From Acinetobacter zhairuonensis (GTDB lineage: Bacteria > Pseudomonadota > Gammaproteobacteria > Pseudomonadales > Moraxellaceae), in contig NZ_JAKVIM010000016.1 in assembly GCF_022601715.1 (NCBI RefSeq), forward strand, positions 1-64,000: DNA of 64,000 bases, given 5' to 3'. The notes beneath the pieces were generated by a model. It was not told where the DNA came from. It worked only from the letters and a program-made list of their open reading frames with translations, and searched no databases. Positions 38,934 through 47,848 of the stretch are shown here, piece by piece; within the stretch, counting starts at the first letter, position 1, and every line of letters begins with the position of its first letter. The translations under genes were made by a program, and so were the position numbers.

Positions 38934-39473
38934 CTACTTTTTATCTAACCATTCTTTTTTCAATATGGCGTATTGAAGGGTATTTTCATATTTTGGCGTT
39001 CCATCTTCATGTTGAACAAAAGAAATATATTCGACAAAACATCCTTCTTTACGCATGCCTAACCGTTCACACAGTTTTTGTGAGGCATGATTATCTTCCT
39101 CGACATAAGCATAGATTCTACGTGCATTGAGCTGATTGAAAAGATGATCTAAGAATGCATCAGCACTCTCATAGGCAAAGCCTTGACCATGAAAATTTGC
39201 ATTGAAGTTCCACCCTACGGAGTAGGTATCCGGTTCTTCATGGATAAAAAACAGCTCACCAATGACTTGATTGCTTTGTTTTAACTGAACTGCAAGATAA
39301 TCTTTACTCTGCTGTCTTGCTTTTATTTTTTCAATCGCTTGTTCAATATTTAAAATTTGTTCACCGATAAAACAATTCACTTTGGGCTGAGAAAGATAAG
39401 CCAGTAAATCACTCGCATCTTCAATTTCAAATGCTCGCAAAACCAATCTTGCTGTTTCAATCTTTAATTGCAT
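38934..39473 (-). CDS. GNAT-family N-acetyltransferase (RimJ/RimL type)
   Basis: This 179-residue acetyl-CoA-dependent acetyltransferase belongs to the ribosomal-protein-alanine/Acetyltransf_3 group. It begins LKIETARLVLRAFE, shows the acetyl-CoA site region YSVGWNFNANFHGQGFAYESADAFL, and has the conserved HASQKLCERLGMRKEG. Its substrate is unknown; proteins and small molecules are both possible. It is inserted between adeB and adeS, is convergent with adeS, and lies 86 bases downstream of adeB, where many Acinetobacter strains carry adeC. Confidence 0.88.
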   Translation of the reverse strand: MQLKIETARLVLRAFEIEDASDLLAYLSQPKVNCFIGEQILNIEQAIEKIKARQQSKDYLAVQLKQSNQVIGELFFIHEEPDTYSVGWNFNANFHGQGFAYESADAFLDHLFNQLNARRIYAYVEEDNHASQKLCERLGMRKEGCFVEYISFVQHEDGTPKYENTLQYAILKKEWLDKK

Positions 39474-39511
39474 TGCATAAACCTCGTTTAAATATTAAAC
39501 AACATCGTCCA

Positions 39512-39541
39512 ATGAGATAAAGTGAACACACCTTATCTCAT
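39512..39541 (-). terminator. Inverted repeat after adeB, possible terminator
   Basis: ATGAGATAA (39512-39520) pairs perfectly with TTATCTCAT (39533-39541) across a 12-base loop, just after the adeB stop. There is no T run on either side, so termination is uncertain. Confidence 0.35.
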
Positions 39542-39559
39542 GACCATACTGGACTTGGG

Positions 39560-42500
39560 CTACTCGTGAGAATGTTTTCGCTGAGAGAACTTTTCTACCA
39601 TGTTCATCACGAAAATAAAGAACACTGGAACAAAAAAGATTGCCAGAATGGTGGCACTGATCATGCCGCCAAAGACGCCTGTACCAATGGCTTTTTGCGT
39701 TTCCGAACTGGCACCTGTCGCGATTACCAAGGGAATCACACCACAGGTAAATGCCAAAGACGTCATTAAAATAGGACGTAACCTTAGTTTTGCTGCGGCT
39801 ACGGTTGCCTCCACCAAGCTCATGCCCTCTTGTCTCAATGTTTTGGCAAACTCAACAATCAAAATTGCATTTTTTGCAGATAAACCAATAATGGTTATCA
39901 AACCAACTTTGAAGAAAATGTCATTGGGCATGCCTCGTATCATCACTGCGATAAACGCACCCACCATGCCAAGGGGAACCACCAGCATCACCGATAAAGG
40001 AATTGACCAGCTTTCATATAGCGCAGCCAACACCAAAAACACCACCAGCATCGATAAGATCAGCAAGAATGTGGTCTGCGCTTCAGACTGTCTTTCTTCC
40101 AGAGAAATTCCCGTCCACTCATAACCGACACCTTTAGGCAATTGTGCAATCAGACGTTCCATTTCAAGCATCGCCTGACCAGAAGAAAATCCTGCTGCGG
40201 GACTCCCTGTAATACTTAAAGCAGGTCGACCATTGTAGCGGTTGTACTGCTGTGGAGCGTGCTGCCAAACAGGTGTGATCACTTCAGACATCGATACCAG
40301 TTTACCACTCTGGCTATTCACCTTAATTTTAACAATATCCTCAATGCTCATTCTAGATTTGGCATCCAGCTGTACAATCACTTGCTGCATACGATCCTGA
40401 TTGGGGAAGTCATTGATATACATAGACCCCATCGAGGTCGAAATAATATCCGTGACATCACTAAAATTGACACCAAGTGCCTGTAATTTTTCACGATCAA
40501 TTTTAAGCTGTACCGTGCTCCCATCTGGTAAACCTTCGGCATACACACCCGTGAGTTTTTTATTTTGTGTAGCAAGTGCAATCAGTTGATCTTGCGCTTT
40601 GATCAACGCATCCATCCCAATATTGCCTCTATCAAGCAGACGCAAAGTAAAACCAGACGATGTCCCTAATTCATCAATCGCAGGTGGCAAAACAGACATG
40701 GTCTGCCCTTCTGAGCTTTCAGTCATGGCCATATTGGCATTGTTCACAACCTCTTGTGCAGTAATAGTTCGCTCTTTAAAATCGGTCAGATTGGTAAAAA
40801 ACATCGCTGTATTTTGACCTGAACCACTAAATCCAAATCCTAAAATCGCCATATTGTCTTTAATGCCTTTTTCATGATTCAGAAATTGCTGAAACTCATC
40901 AACCACCTTCATGGTACGCTGCTGAGTGGCATCTGCGGGCAACTGAATGGAGGTCATAAACCAGCCTTGATCTTCCTCTGGCATAAATGCAGTTGGCACC
41001 ATTTTAAAACTGAAGATCAGCACCGCCACAATGCCCACAAAAATCAGCATGGCGGGGAAAATATGCCGAGTAACTCGAAACAGTATTCGCTCGTATTGAC
41101 CATTTAATTTTTCAAAATTTCGATCAAACCAGCCAAAAAACCCTTTTTTCTCATGGTGGGCATGAATAGGTTTTAATAACGTTGCACATAATGCAGGCGT
41201 TAATGTCAGTGCCAAGAATGCTGAAAACAGAATAGAAACCGACATGGTAATGGTAAATTGACGGTAAATAATCCCCACAGAGCCTGCGGCTAATGCCATC
41301 GGTAAAAATACCGCAGCCAAGACTAGGGTAATCCCGATAATGGGGTTGGTAATTTCTGTCATGGCTTTTGAGGTTGCTTCAATAGGAGACAAGTGTTCTG
41401 TTGCCATGATCCTTTCCACGTTCTCAATCACCACAATCGCATCATCCACAATAATTCCGATGGCGAGCACCATGCCAAACATGGTTAACACGTTAATTGA
41501 AAACCCTGCAATCAGCATGACTGCAAAGGTTCCTAGCAAGGCAATTGGCGCCACAATCGCAGGAATTAAGGTATAGCGAATATTGTGAAGAAATATAAAC
41601 ATCACAATAAATACCAACACCATCGCCTCTAGCAAGGTGTTAATCACCTTTTCAATCGATACTTTTACAAAGGGCGCTGTATCGTAGGGAATAGAAAATT
41701 TCATGCCTTGTGGTAAAGAGGCACTGAGCTGATCGAGTTTTGCTTGAACGCCTTGTGCGGTTTTCACTGCATTGGCACCGGGACTCATTTGAATGGCGAT
41801 AGCAGTCGAGGGTTTACCATTTTCCAGAATGGCAAAATTATAAGACTGCGCACCAATTTCAATTCGAGCCACATCTGATAATTTAACATTTGCCCCATTT
41901 TTATTTGATTTCAGGCTGATATTTTCGAATTGCTCAATATTTTCAAGCTGACCTAAAGCGGTTAAAGGAATGCTAATCTGCTGATCTTTTGACGCAGGCA
42001 AATCTCCGATTCGCCCAGGAGAAATTGGAATATTCTGATTTTGAATGGCTGTATTAACATCTTTAATACTAAGTCCATATGCAACCAAGCGATCAGGATC
42101 GACCCAAATGCGCATGGCTTTTTCCGCACCAAAATTTTGAACCTTACCCACGCCATTGACCCGCTTTAGCTCTTCAATCACAAAGCGAGCCATGTAATCA
42201 CTCAGATCAACTTCTGAATAACGATTATCTGGGGAATTGAGTCCCACAATCATCAAAAATCCTGAAGATGCGGCATCAACCATCAAACCTTGCTGCCGTA
42301 CCGACTGTGGCAGCCTAGATTCAATTGCTTTGATTTTGTTTTGCACATCGACTTGGGCGAGTTCAACATCTGTACCAGGCTTAAAGGTCGCTGTGATGGT
42401 TGCACTGCCCGAGTTATCCGATGTAGAGCTGTAATAGAGTAAGTTTTTAACCCCAGACATCTCGCGCTCAATCAAGGTGACTACACTATCATTGAGGGTT

Positions 42501-42664
42501 TTAGGTGTCGCACCAGGATAAGTTGCAGTAATACTAATTTGTGGAGGCGCTACACTGGGAAAACGGGCAATGGGTAATTTCGGGATACTCAGCACCCCAA
42601 ATAGAATAATAAATAATGCAATAACCCATGCAAAAATTGGTCTATGTATGAAAAACTGAGACAT
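39560..42664 (-). CDS. adeB: RND multidrug efflux permease AdeB-like
   Basis: This 1,034-residue inner-membrane RND pump exports drugs with proton antiport. It starts MSQFFIHRPIFAWVIALFII, has the large periplasmic loops after helices 1 and 7, and carries the proton-relay pair in VLAIGIIVDDAIVVIENVER (about residue 400). The phrase FMPEEDQGWFMTSIQLPADA follows helix 7. Along its length it follows A. baumannii AdeB closely (for example RFPSVAPPQ, WEWTGISL-type YEWTGISLEE, SSETQKAIGTGVFGG). It starts 2 bases from the adeA stop. An outer-membrane AdeC gene is absent, so an unlinked channel must be used. Confidence 0.95.
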   Translation of the reverse strand: MSQFFIHRPIFAWVIALFIILFGVLSIPKLPIARFPSVAPPQISITATYPGATPKTLNDSVVTLIEREMSGVKNLLYYSSTSDNSGSATITATFKPGTDVELAQVDVQNKIKAIESRLPQSVRQQGLMVDAASSGFLMIVGLNSPDNRYSEVDLSDYMARFVIEELKRVNGVGKVQNFGAEKAMRIWVDPDRLVAYGLSIKDVNTAIQNQNIPISPGRIGDLPASKDQQISIPLTALGQLENIEQFENISLKSNKNGANVKLSDVARIEIGAQSYNFAILENGKPSTAIAIQMSPGANAVKTAQGVQAKLDQLSASLPQGMKFSIPYDTAPFVKVSIEKVINTLLEAMVLVFIVMFIFLHNIRYTLIPAIVAPIALLGTFAVMLIAGFSINVLTMFGMVLAIGIIVDDAIVVIENVERIMATEHLSPIEATSKAMTEITNPIIGITLVLAAVFLPMALAAGSVGIIYRQFTITMSVSILFSAFLALTLTPALCATLLKPIHAHHEKKGFFGWFDRNFEKLNGQYERILFRVTRHIFPAMLIFVGIVAVLIFSFKMVPTAFMPEEDQGWFMTSIQLPADATQQRTMKVVDEFQQFLNHEKGIKDNMAILGFGFSGSGQNTAMFFTNLTDFKERTITAQEVVNNANMAMTESSEGQTMSVLPPAIDELGTSSGFTLRLLDRGNIGMDALIKAQDQLIALATQNKKLTGVYAEGLPDGSTVQLKIDREKLQALGVNFSDVTDIISTSMGSMYINDFPNQDRMQQVIVQLDAKSRMSIEDIVKIKVNSQSGKLVSMSEVITPVWQHAPQQYNRYNGRPALSITGSPAAGFSSGQAMLEMERLIAQLPKGVGYEWTGISLEERQSEAQTTFLLILSMLVVFLVLAALYESWSIPLSVMLVVPLGMVGAFIAVMIRGMPNDIFFKVGLITIIGLSAKNAILIVEFAKTLRQEGMSLVEATVAAAKLRLRPILMTSLAFTCGVIPLVIATGASSETQKAIGTGVFGGMISATILAIFFVPVFFIFVMNMVEKFSQRKHSHE

Positions 42665-42666
42665 TT

Positions 42667-43827
42667 TTAATGTGCTCCTTTTTCAGAGGTAGCTACAGAT
42701 GGTTGCCAGATTTTTATTTTTAATTCCTGCTCTGGCTGAATACGATCTGCACCTTCAACCACGACTTTTTCACCAGCACTCAAGCCACTGGTTATCACAT
42801 AATTACTTTGATAACGCTGCCCTAACTGAACAGGTTTAACAACAGCCTGCCCCTGCGGATTAATGACGGTAACATTGGTCTTGCCACTCATATCATGTTG
42901 AATTGCTTGTTCCGGTATCAAAATCGCCTTGTCAATTACAGCGCGATTAATGTTGACCCGCACATACATGCCCGGTAAAAGCTCTTGCTGGTGATTATTG
43001 ACGAGAATTCGAATTGTGACATCACCCGTATCGGGATCAACATTAGTATCTGAAAACAGTAATTTACCCTTTGCTTGATAAGGCTTGCCCTGACTATTTA
43101 AAATGACGACTTGAGGTTGCACATCAGATACTGTTCCTTGTTGTAATGCTTCTTGTAATTTCTCATATTCACTAATAGATTGTTTTACATCAACATAAAC
43201 TTGACTGATCTGTTGAATGACAGCCAGCGCCTTAGTATCTGCTTGACCAACCAATGCACCTTCCGTCACTAAAATCTGACCAATACGACCAGAAATAGGT
43301 GCTGTAACCGTAGAATATTTTAAGTTCAATTTTTGTCTGGTTAATGCTGCTTTTAGTTGAGCAACATCGGCTATCGCTTGACGATAGGCTGTCTCAGTAT
43401 TGTTATATTCTTGCTGGCTAATTGCATGGCTTGACAATAATTGTTCATAACGAGCAAGAAGCGATTTTAAACGCATCACTTCAGCCTGAGCACGTTGCAA
43501 TGTGGCTTGATTACTCTCTACATCTGCTTGCAAGATATCGGAATTAATTTTGAATAGCGGCTGCCCTGCTTTGACATCAGAACCTTGTGTAAATAAAACC
43601 TTTTCCACAATCCCCCCGACTTGTGGACGAATTTCTGCAATTCGGTAGGCTGCTACGCGTGCAGGAAGATTTTCAATAAGATGAATTGGTTGATGCTGTG
43701 CAGTAAACACGCTCACAACCGCGGGTGGCTGTTCAGTTTGAATTTCTTCAGCATTTTGTTTACAGCCCATAAGCATGGCTGCACTCATCCCTAATGCACA
43801 AAGCTTAAGATGAAAGTGATTGTTCAT
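42667..43827 (-). CDS. adeA: RND efflux membrane-fusion protein AdeA-like
   Basis: This 386-residue periplasmic adaptor joins AdeB to an outer-membrane channel. It is a lipoprotein with lipobox LMGC (Cys22). The order is typical: beta-barrel/lipoyl half motif RPQVGGIVEKVLFTQGSDVKAGQPLFKI, an alpha-hairpin of about residues 105-165, the second lipoyl half TAPISGRIGQILVTEGALV, then the beta-barrel and membrane-proximal domains. It leads the adeAB operon. A tandem 11-bp repeat 65 bases upstream is the likely AdeR site. Confidence 0.94.
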   Translation of the reverse strand: MNNHFHLKLCALGMSAAMLMGCKQNAEEIQTEQPPAVVSVFTAQHQPIHLIENLPARVAAYRIAEIRPQVGGIVEKVLFTQGSDVKAGQPLFKINSDILQADVESNQATLQRAQAEVMRLKSLLARYEQLLSSHAISQQEYNNTETAYRQAIADVAQLKAALTRQKLNLKYSTVTAPISGRIGQILVTEGALVGQADTKALAVIQQISQVYVDVKQSISEYEKLQEALQQGTVSDVQPQVVILNSQGKPYQAKGKLLFSDTNVDPDTGDVTIRILVNNHQQELLPGMYVRVNINRAVIDKAILIPEQAIQHDMSGKTNVTVINPQGQAVVKPVQLGQRYQSNYVITSGLSAGEKVVVEGADRIQPEQELKIKIWQPSVATSEKGAH

Positions 43828-43891
43828 TCTAACTACAAGAAAATTAATGATGGTTGCTATTGTTAAAACTGAGTGTCAAATTTCTGCCAAT

Positions 43892-43913
43892 ATTGTGTTG
43901 AGATTGTGTGGAG
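43892..43913 (-). promoter_or_regulatory. Tandem 11-bp direct repeat upstream of adeA, candidate AdeR site
   Basis: ATTGTGTTGAG (43892-43902) and ATTGTGTGGAG (43903-43913) are head-to-tail copies differing at one base, about 65 bases before the adeA start. Published A. baumannii AdeR operators are direct repeats of similar size and sequence (xxGTGTGGAG type, from memory). OmpR-family regulators bind such 11-bp-phased repeats. Confidence 0.7.
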
Positions 43914-44186
43914 AGAAATGTGAATCTCTTTTTAAAGTAAAATTTCTTTATCTTAAAATATCCAGACCAGAATTATTTTGCCGATGACTATTTTGTTTAT
44001 TTTTCAACCTTTTTTATAAATTCATATAACTCAAAATAAACAGCATTGCTAACGTAGTATAAAGCTGAATTAAACTGCGCAAGGCTGAGTCTTAAAAAAT
44101 TTATGTGTTGAGCCATCCCGCTTTCTGTTCTATCTTTCTGGAATCTATTTCAAAAAAACTCAGTTTGATATTTACTTTAATAAAAT

Positions 44187-44205
44187 AATAAATACAATCA
44201 TTCTC
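44187..44205 (+). promoter_or_regulatory. Fur-like box upstream of the siderophore receptor
   Basis: AATAAATACAATCATTCTC matches the 19-bp Fur consensus at 14 positions. It lies 25 bases before the receptor start codon, as expected for iron repression. Confidence 0.65.
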
Positions 44206-44229
44206 ATTTTAAAGCTATAGATATCCCCC

Positions 44230-46332
44230 TTGATGAAACATCGTCTATTACTCAGTATTTTGCCGCTCAGTTGCTGTACCGTTGCATTTGCTGATGATCA
44301 AGTGAATTCCTTACCAACCATTAGCTTGCAGGCGACCAGCCAAGCAGATGATGGTTCAATCAACTATAAAGTGAATTCCTCTAGCTCTGCGACCAAGACC
44401 AACACGTTACTCAAAGATACACCGCAAGCAGTAACAGTCGTGACTGAGGCCGTACTTCAGGATATCCAAGCGACGCGACTATCTGAAGCACTGGATGTGG
44501 CTGGTGTAGGACGTGCGAATAACTTTGGTGGACAAGGATTAACGAACTTTACCTCTCGTGGCTTTACCAGCGGTGAATATTATAAAAACGGATTCCCAAT
44601 CAACCGTGGTTATCCCAATGCACCTGACAGTAGTACGGTTGAACGGGTTGAAGTCTTAAAAGGTGCATCTTCAAGTTTGTATGGTCGTGGTGATCCAGGC
44701 GGTACTTTTAACGTTGTGAGTAAATCCCCTCAAGCGGAACGAAAAACCGTACTCGGTTTAAATCTTGATGATGAAGGCTTATACCGCAGTACCGTTGATA
44801 CCACAGGCTCGATTACGGAAGATGGTAGCCTCACCTATCGTTTAAACTTAATGGGTGAAAATGGTGATACTTACCGAGATCATGTCGATTCAAAACGCTG
44901 GGATATTTCTCCAGTGATTCAGTGGACACCTTCCGATGCGACAAAAGTCACTTTGGAAGCCGATTTCCTGCGTAATCAACATGCTTTAGACCGTGGCTTT
45001 ACCCGTTATGATGGTCAACAAAGGTATTCATTTGACCCTTCAGAATATTGGTGGGAATCTGGAAAAGACAGAAACCGCTTAAATAACAGCAATGACATGC
45101 TGCAATTCCGTATTGAACATGAATTGAATGATGCATGGAAACTGAATGTTGGCGCTCAATACTTGAATGGCAACTTACATGGCTATGCGGTAGAAGCCAA
45201 CGGCGTTAAAGCCGATAGCAACGGAGAAGTGATTACCCGAAACTATAACTGGCGTAACTTAGACTGGATTGATAAAAATTTCCAAGCAAATGTCGTTGGT
45301 GATTTTAATTTATTTAATTTGAAGCATACCTTGATTACAGGTGTAGAGCTCGAAGATTATGATTACAAATCATACATTATCCGTTCTAAAGATGCTTTTG
45401 ATTTAAATATTAATCAGCCTTATTTATCACAAGCCCTTCCTGACCTTGTGAATGTCACCACGCATGATCGTGAAGAGCTTAAAAGCCAAGCTATTTATGT
45501 GCAGGATCAAATTCACTTAACTGATCGTTTAAATACCTTGATTGGTTTACGTTTTGAAAATTACAAGCATGATTATTCAAATTTTGTAAATAACACATCT
45601 TGGTCAACGGACAATAACGCGTTTATCCCTCGTATTGGGTTAACCTATGATTTAACTGATCAATTGACGGTGTATAGCAATATCAGTAAGTCATTTAAGC
45701 CAAACTCGGGTGCGGATCGTAATAATCAAAGTTTTGATCCAGAAGAAGGCATTTCTTATGAAGTGGGAACCAAATATGCCTTGTTAGAGAATCAACTTTC
45801 TTTTGACACAGCCATTTACTATGTGAAAAAAGAAAATGTGCTGACAAAAGATCCGCAAGATGACACCAAAAATATTGCTGCAGGTGAAGTCACCAGTAAA
45901 GGGTTTGATTTAAGTCTTGTGGGGAATATTACCCCTGAATGGAAAATCATTGGCAACTATGCTTATGTTGATGCCGCTGTCAGCAAAGACAATACTTTGG
46001 CGAAAGGCACACGTTTAGCCAATATTCCGCAAGATTCATTCAATCTTTTAAGTATTTATGAGTTTAAATCTGGCTCCCTGAATGGCTTAGGACTCGGTGT
46101 GAATCAACGATTTGTTGGAAGTCGAAAAGGACAAACTGCAAATAGTACCTACACCTTGGGAAGCTATAGCACAACTGATCTCATTTCTTATTATGATATG
46201 GACGCAAACATCCGTTTAAGTTTTGATATCAAAAATGTCTTGAATAAAGAATATGATGATAGTGCATTTAACCGTTATGTTTATCCGGGTCAGCCGCGTA
46301 CTGCAAAATTGGGAATTACCTATTCATTCTAA
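44230..46332 (+). CDS. TonB-dependent siderophore receptor
   Basis: This 700-residue outer-membrane receptor imports ferric siderophores with TonB energy. A signal peptide ends at VAFA (about residue 21). The plug domain (about 55-165) has LLKDTPQAVTVV and VERVEVLKGASSSLYGRGDPGG. The barrel ends with YPGQPRTAKLGITYSF, terminal phenylalanine included. The plug-to-barrel style is that of hydroxamate receptors (FhuA/FoxA/FpvA group), but the ligand is not known. The Fur-like box just upstream supports iron control. No biosynthesis genes are adjacent, so it may use siderophores of other species. Confidence 0.93.
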   Translation: MMKHRLLLSILPLSCCTVAFADDQVNSLPTISLQATSQADDGSINYKVNSSSSATKTNTLLKDTPQAVTVVTEAVLQDIQATRLSEALDVAGVGRANNFGGQGLTNFTSRGFTSGEYYKNGFPINRGYPNAPDSSTVERVEVLKGASSSLYGRGDPGGTFNVVSKSPQAERKTVLGLNLDDEGLYRSTVDTTGSITEDGSLTYRLNLMGENGDTYRDHVDSKRWDISPVIQWTPSDATKVTLEADFLRNQHALDRGFTRYDGQQRYSFDPSEYWWESGKDRNRLNNSNDMLQFRIEHELNDAWKLNVGAQYLNGNLHGYAVEANGVKADSNGEVITRNYNWRNLDWIDKNFQANVVGDFNLFNLKHTLITGVELEDYDYKSYIIRSKDAFDLNINQPYLSQALPDLVNVTTHDREELKSQAIYVQDQIHLTDRLNTLIGLRFENYKHDYSNFVNNTSWSTDNNAFIPRIGLTYDLTDQLTVYSNISKSFKPNSGADRNNQSFDPEEGISYEVGTKYALLENQLSFDTAIYYVKKENVLTKDPQDDTKNIAAGEVTSKGFDLSLVGNITPEWKIIGNYAYVDAAVSKDNTLAKGTRLANIPQDSFNLLSIYEFKSGSLNGLGLGVNQRFVGSRKGQTANSTYTLGSYSTTDLISYYDMDANIRLSFDIKNVLNKEYDDSAFNRYVYPGQPRTAKLGITYSF

Positions 46333-46814
46333 TCTGCTAGGGTGAATTCAGAAAAAAGTAGCCTTTCTTAGAGCTAAAATTTAGGGATGAGAAAGGCTAC
46401 TTGAGCGATTACCTCAGTGAGTAAGTTAATTTCTCAATGCATTATTTTGAGAAATTCCACGTGTAATCTAGATCTAAGTGTAATTTATTTTCTGGTTTGC
46501 AATTCACTGTACTTGGCATGTTATAGCGATAAAATAAAATTTATTCCCCTTCAAATTAAGCCCTTCGTTCTAAAAAATAGATAACATTAAAAGGTTATTT
46601 TTGATTCCCTTGAATTCATATTCTTCAGACTATAAAGATAGCGTAGACAAAATTGTTGCCGTTTCGTGTAAGGATTGATTTATCTGAGAATTTTATTGCT
46701 GAACTAACCCTTATGGATAGGTTGACACCAGAAAGTCATATGCAAATTTAACTCTAAAAGCGTCTTATATTGATGATGTACAGTTCAGCTAACTATACTT
46801 TAAAGTCATTCTGG
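46333..46814. other. Intergenic stretch with a long inverted repeat
   Basis: AAGTAGCCTTTCT (46356-46368) pairs with AGAAAGGCTACTT (46390-46402) across 21 bases after the receptor gene. It has no T run, so it is at best a weak or bidirectional terminator. No gene is seen in the rest. Confidence 0.5.
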
Positions 46815-47714
46815 TTAACTATCGCCAATGAGCTCTGCGACCCAGTCGGAGAATACGCGGACTGCTGGGGAAAGAAAACGTTGATGTGGGTAAAGTAAAG
46901 TTACTGCTACTGGCAACGGGCACCAGTTTTGCAACACCGCAATGAGCCTCTTTTCTTTCAGATGTTCCGACACCAGTCTTTCTGCAAGTTGTACCATTCC
47001 ATATCCATCAAGACACATTTTTATATAAAGCTCAGTCTCATTGACGGCTACAGTAGCATTCATTTGTACTATTTTTTTCTCGCCATTATGGACAAAGTCC
47101 ATTTCGCACACATGTCTATTATGGTCTGAAAAATAATGAATAGCCTTGTGGCATGCGAGGTCATCAGGGGTTTGTGGAGTTCCGCGCTCTTGTAAGTATG
47201 CAGGTGATGCGCAGGTCACCCAGCGAAGCTGACCAAGAGGACGTGCAACAAGCGAGGAACTCTCTAGACTCCCCGTTCGGATCACGCAATCGACACCTTC
47301 CTTGATCAGGTCTACTTGCCTATCGCTGACGCCTATCATGAGATAAATCTCTGGATAACGTTTCTGAAATTCTTTGAGATTCGGCAAGATCACCGAATGA
47401 GCAATGCCCGCAGGCATATCTACCCGTAATCGCCCCTTTGGTTGTTGCATGGTGTCCGTCAGGCTGGACTCGGCATGCTCAATTAGATCAAGTATTTCCC
47501 GACACTGTATCAAATACTGTGCCCCCTCAGGTGTGAGGTTAACCCGCCTCGTTGTTCTATTGAGCAGGCGTACCTGTAAATATTTTTCAAGATTTTTAAT
47601 TGTGCTGGTTACTGTGGAGGCTGGAAGTGAGAGCGTTTCAGCCGCATGTATAAAGCTCTCAGCTTCTGCCACGCGCACGAAAACCTGCATTGCCTGTATA
47701 CGATCCAATTTCAT
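46815..47714 (-). CDS. LysR-family regulator (CrgA/DmlR type)
   Basis: This 299-residue LysR regulator has its helix-turn-helix at about residues 18-38 (FIHAAETLSLPASTVTSTIK) and the NRTTRRVNLTPEG motif that marks the CrgA/DmlR/AaeR subgroup. The effector domain follows at about 90-295. It is divergent from the amidohydrolase gene across 134 bases and probably controls the amidohydrolase-YdcZ pair. Confidence 0.9.
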   Translation of the reverse strand: MKLDRIQAMQVFVRVAEAESFIHAAETLSLPASTVTSTIKNLEKYLQVRLLNRTTRRVNLTPEGAQYLIQCREILDLIEHAESSLTDTMQQPKGRLRVDMPAGIAHSVILPNLKEFQKRYPEIYLMIGVSDRQVDLIKEGVDCVIRTGSLESSSLVARPLGQLRWVTCASPAYLQERGTPQTPDDLACHKAIHYFSDHNRHVCEMDFVHNGEKKIVQMNATVAVNETELYIKMCLDGYGMVQLAERLVSEHLKEKRLIAVLQNWCPLPVAVTLLYPHQRFLSPAVRVFSDWVAELIGDS

Positions 47715-47848
47715 TCCCTTGCCTCTGTATTACCTTCCCACCTCTAGATTATTCGCTTTTACTGAATAATAAAAACAGTTTAGCCAGCTTTTTCAGCATT
47801 ATATCTTCAGTTAAATTTTCACTATACCTTTAAAAAGTTGAAATAAAG

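Noticed and set aside
46356..46402. Rho-independent terminator of the siderophore receptor gene
   Set aside because: The 13-bp stem is perfect, but the loop is 21 bases and no T run follows; it is kept only as an inverted repeat.
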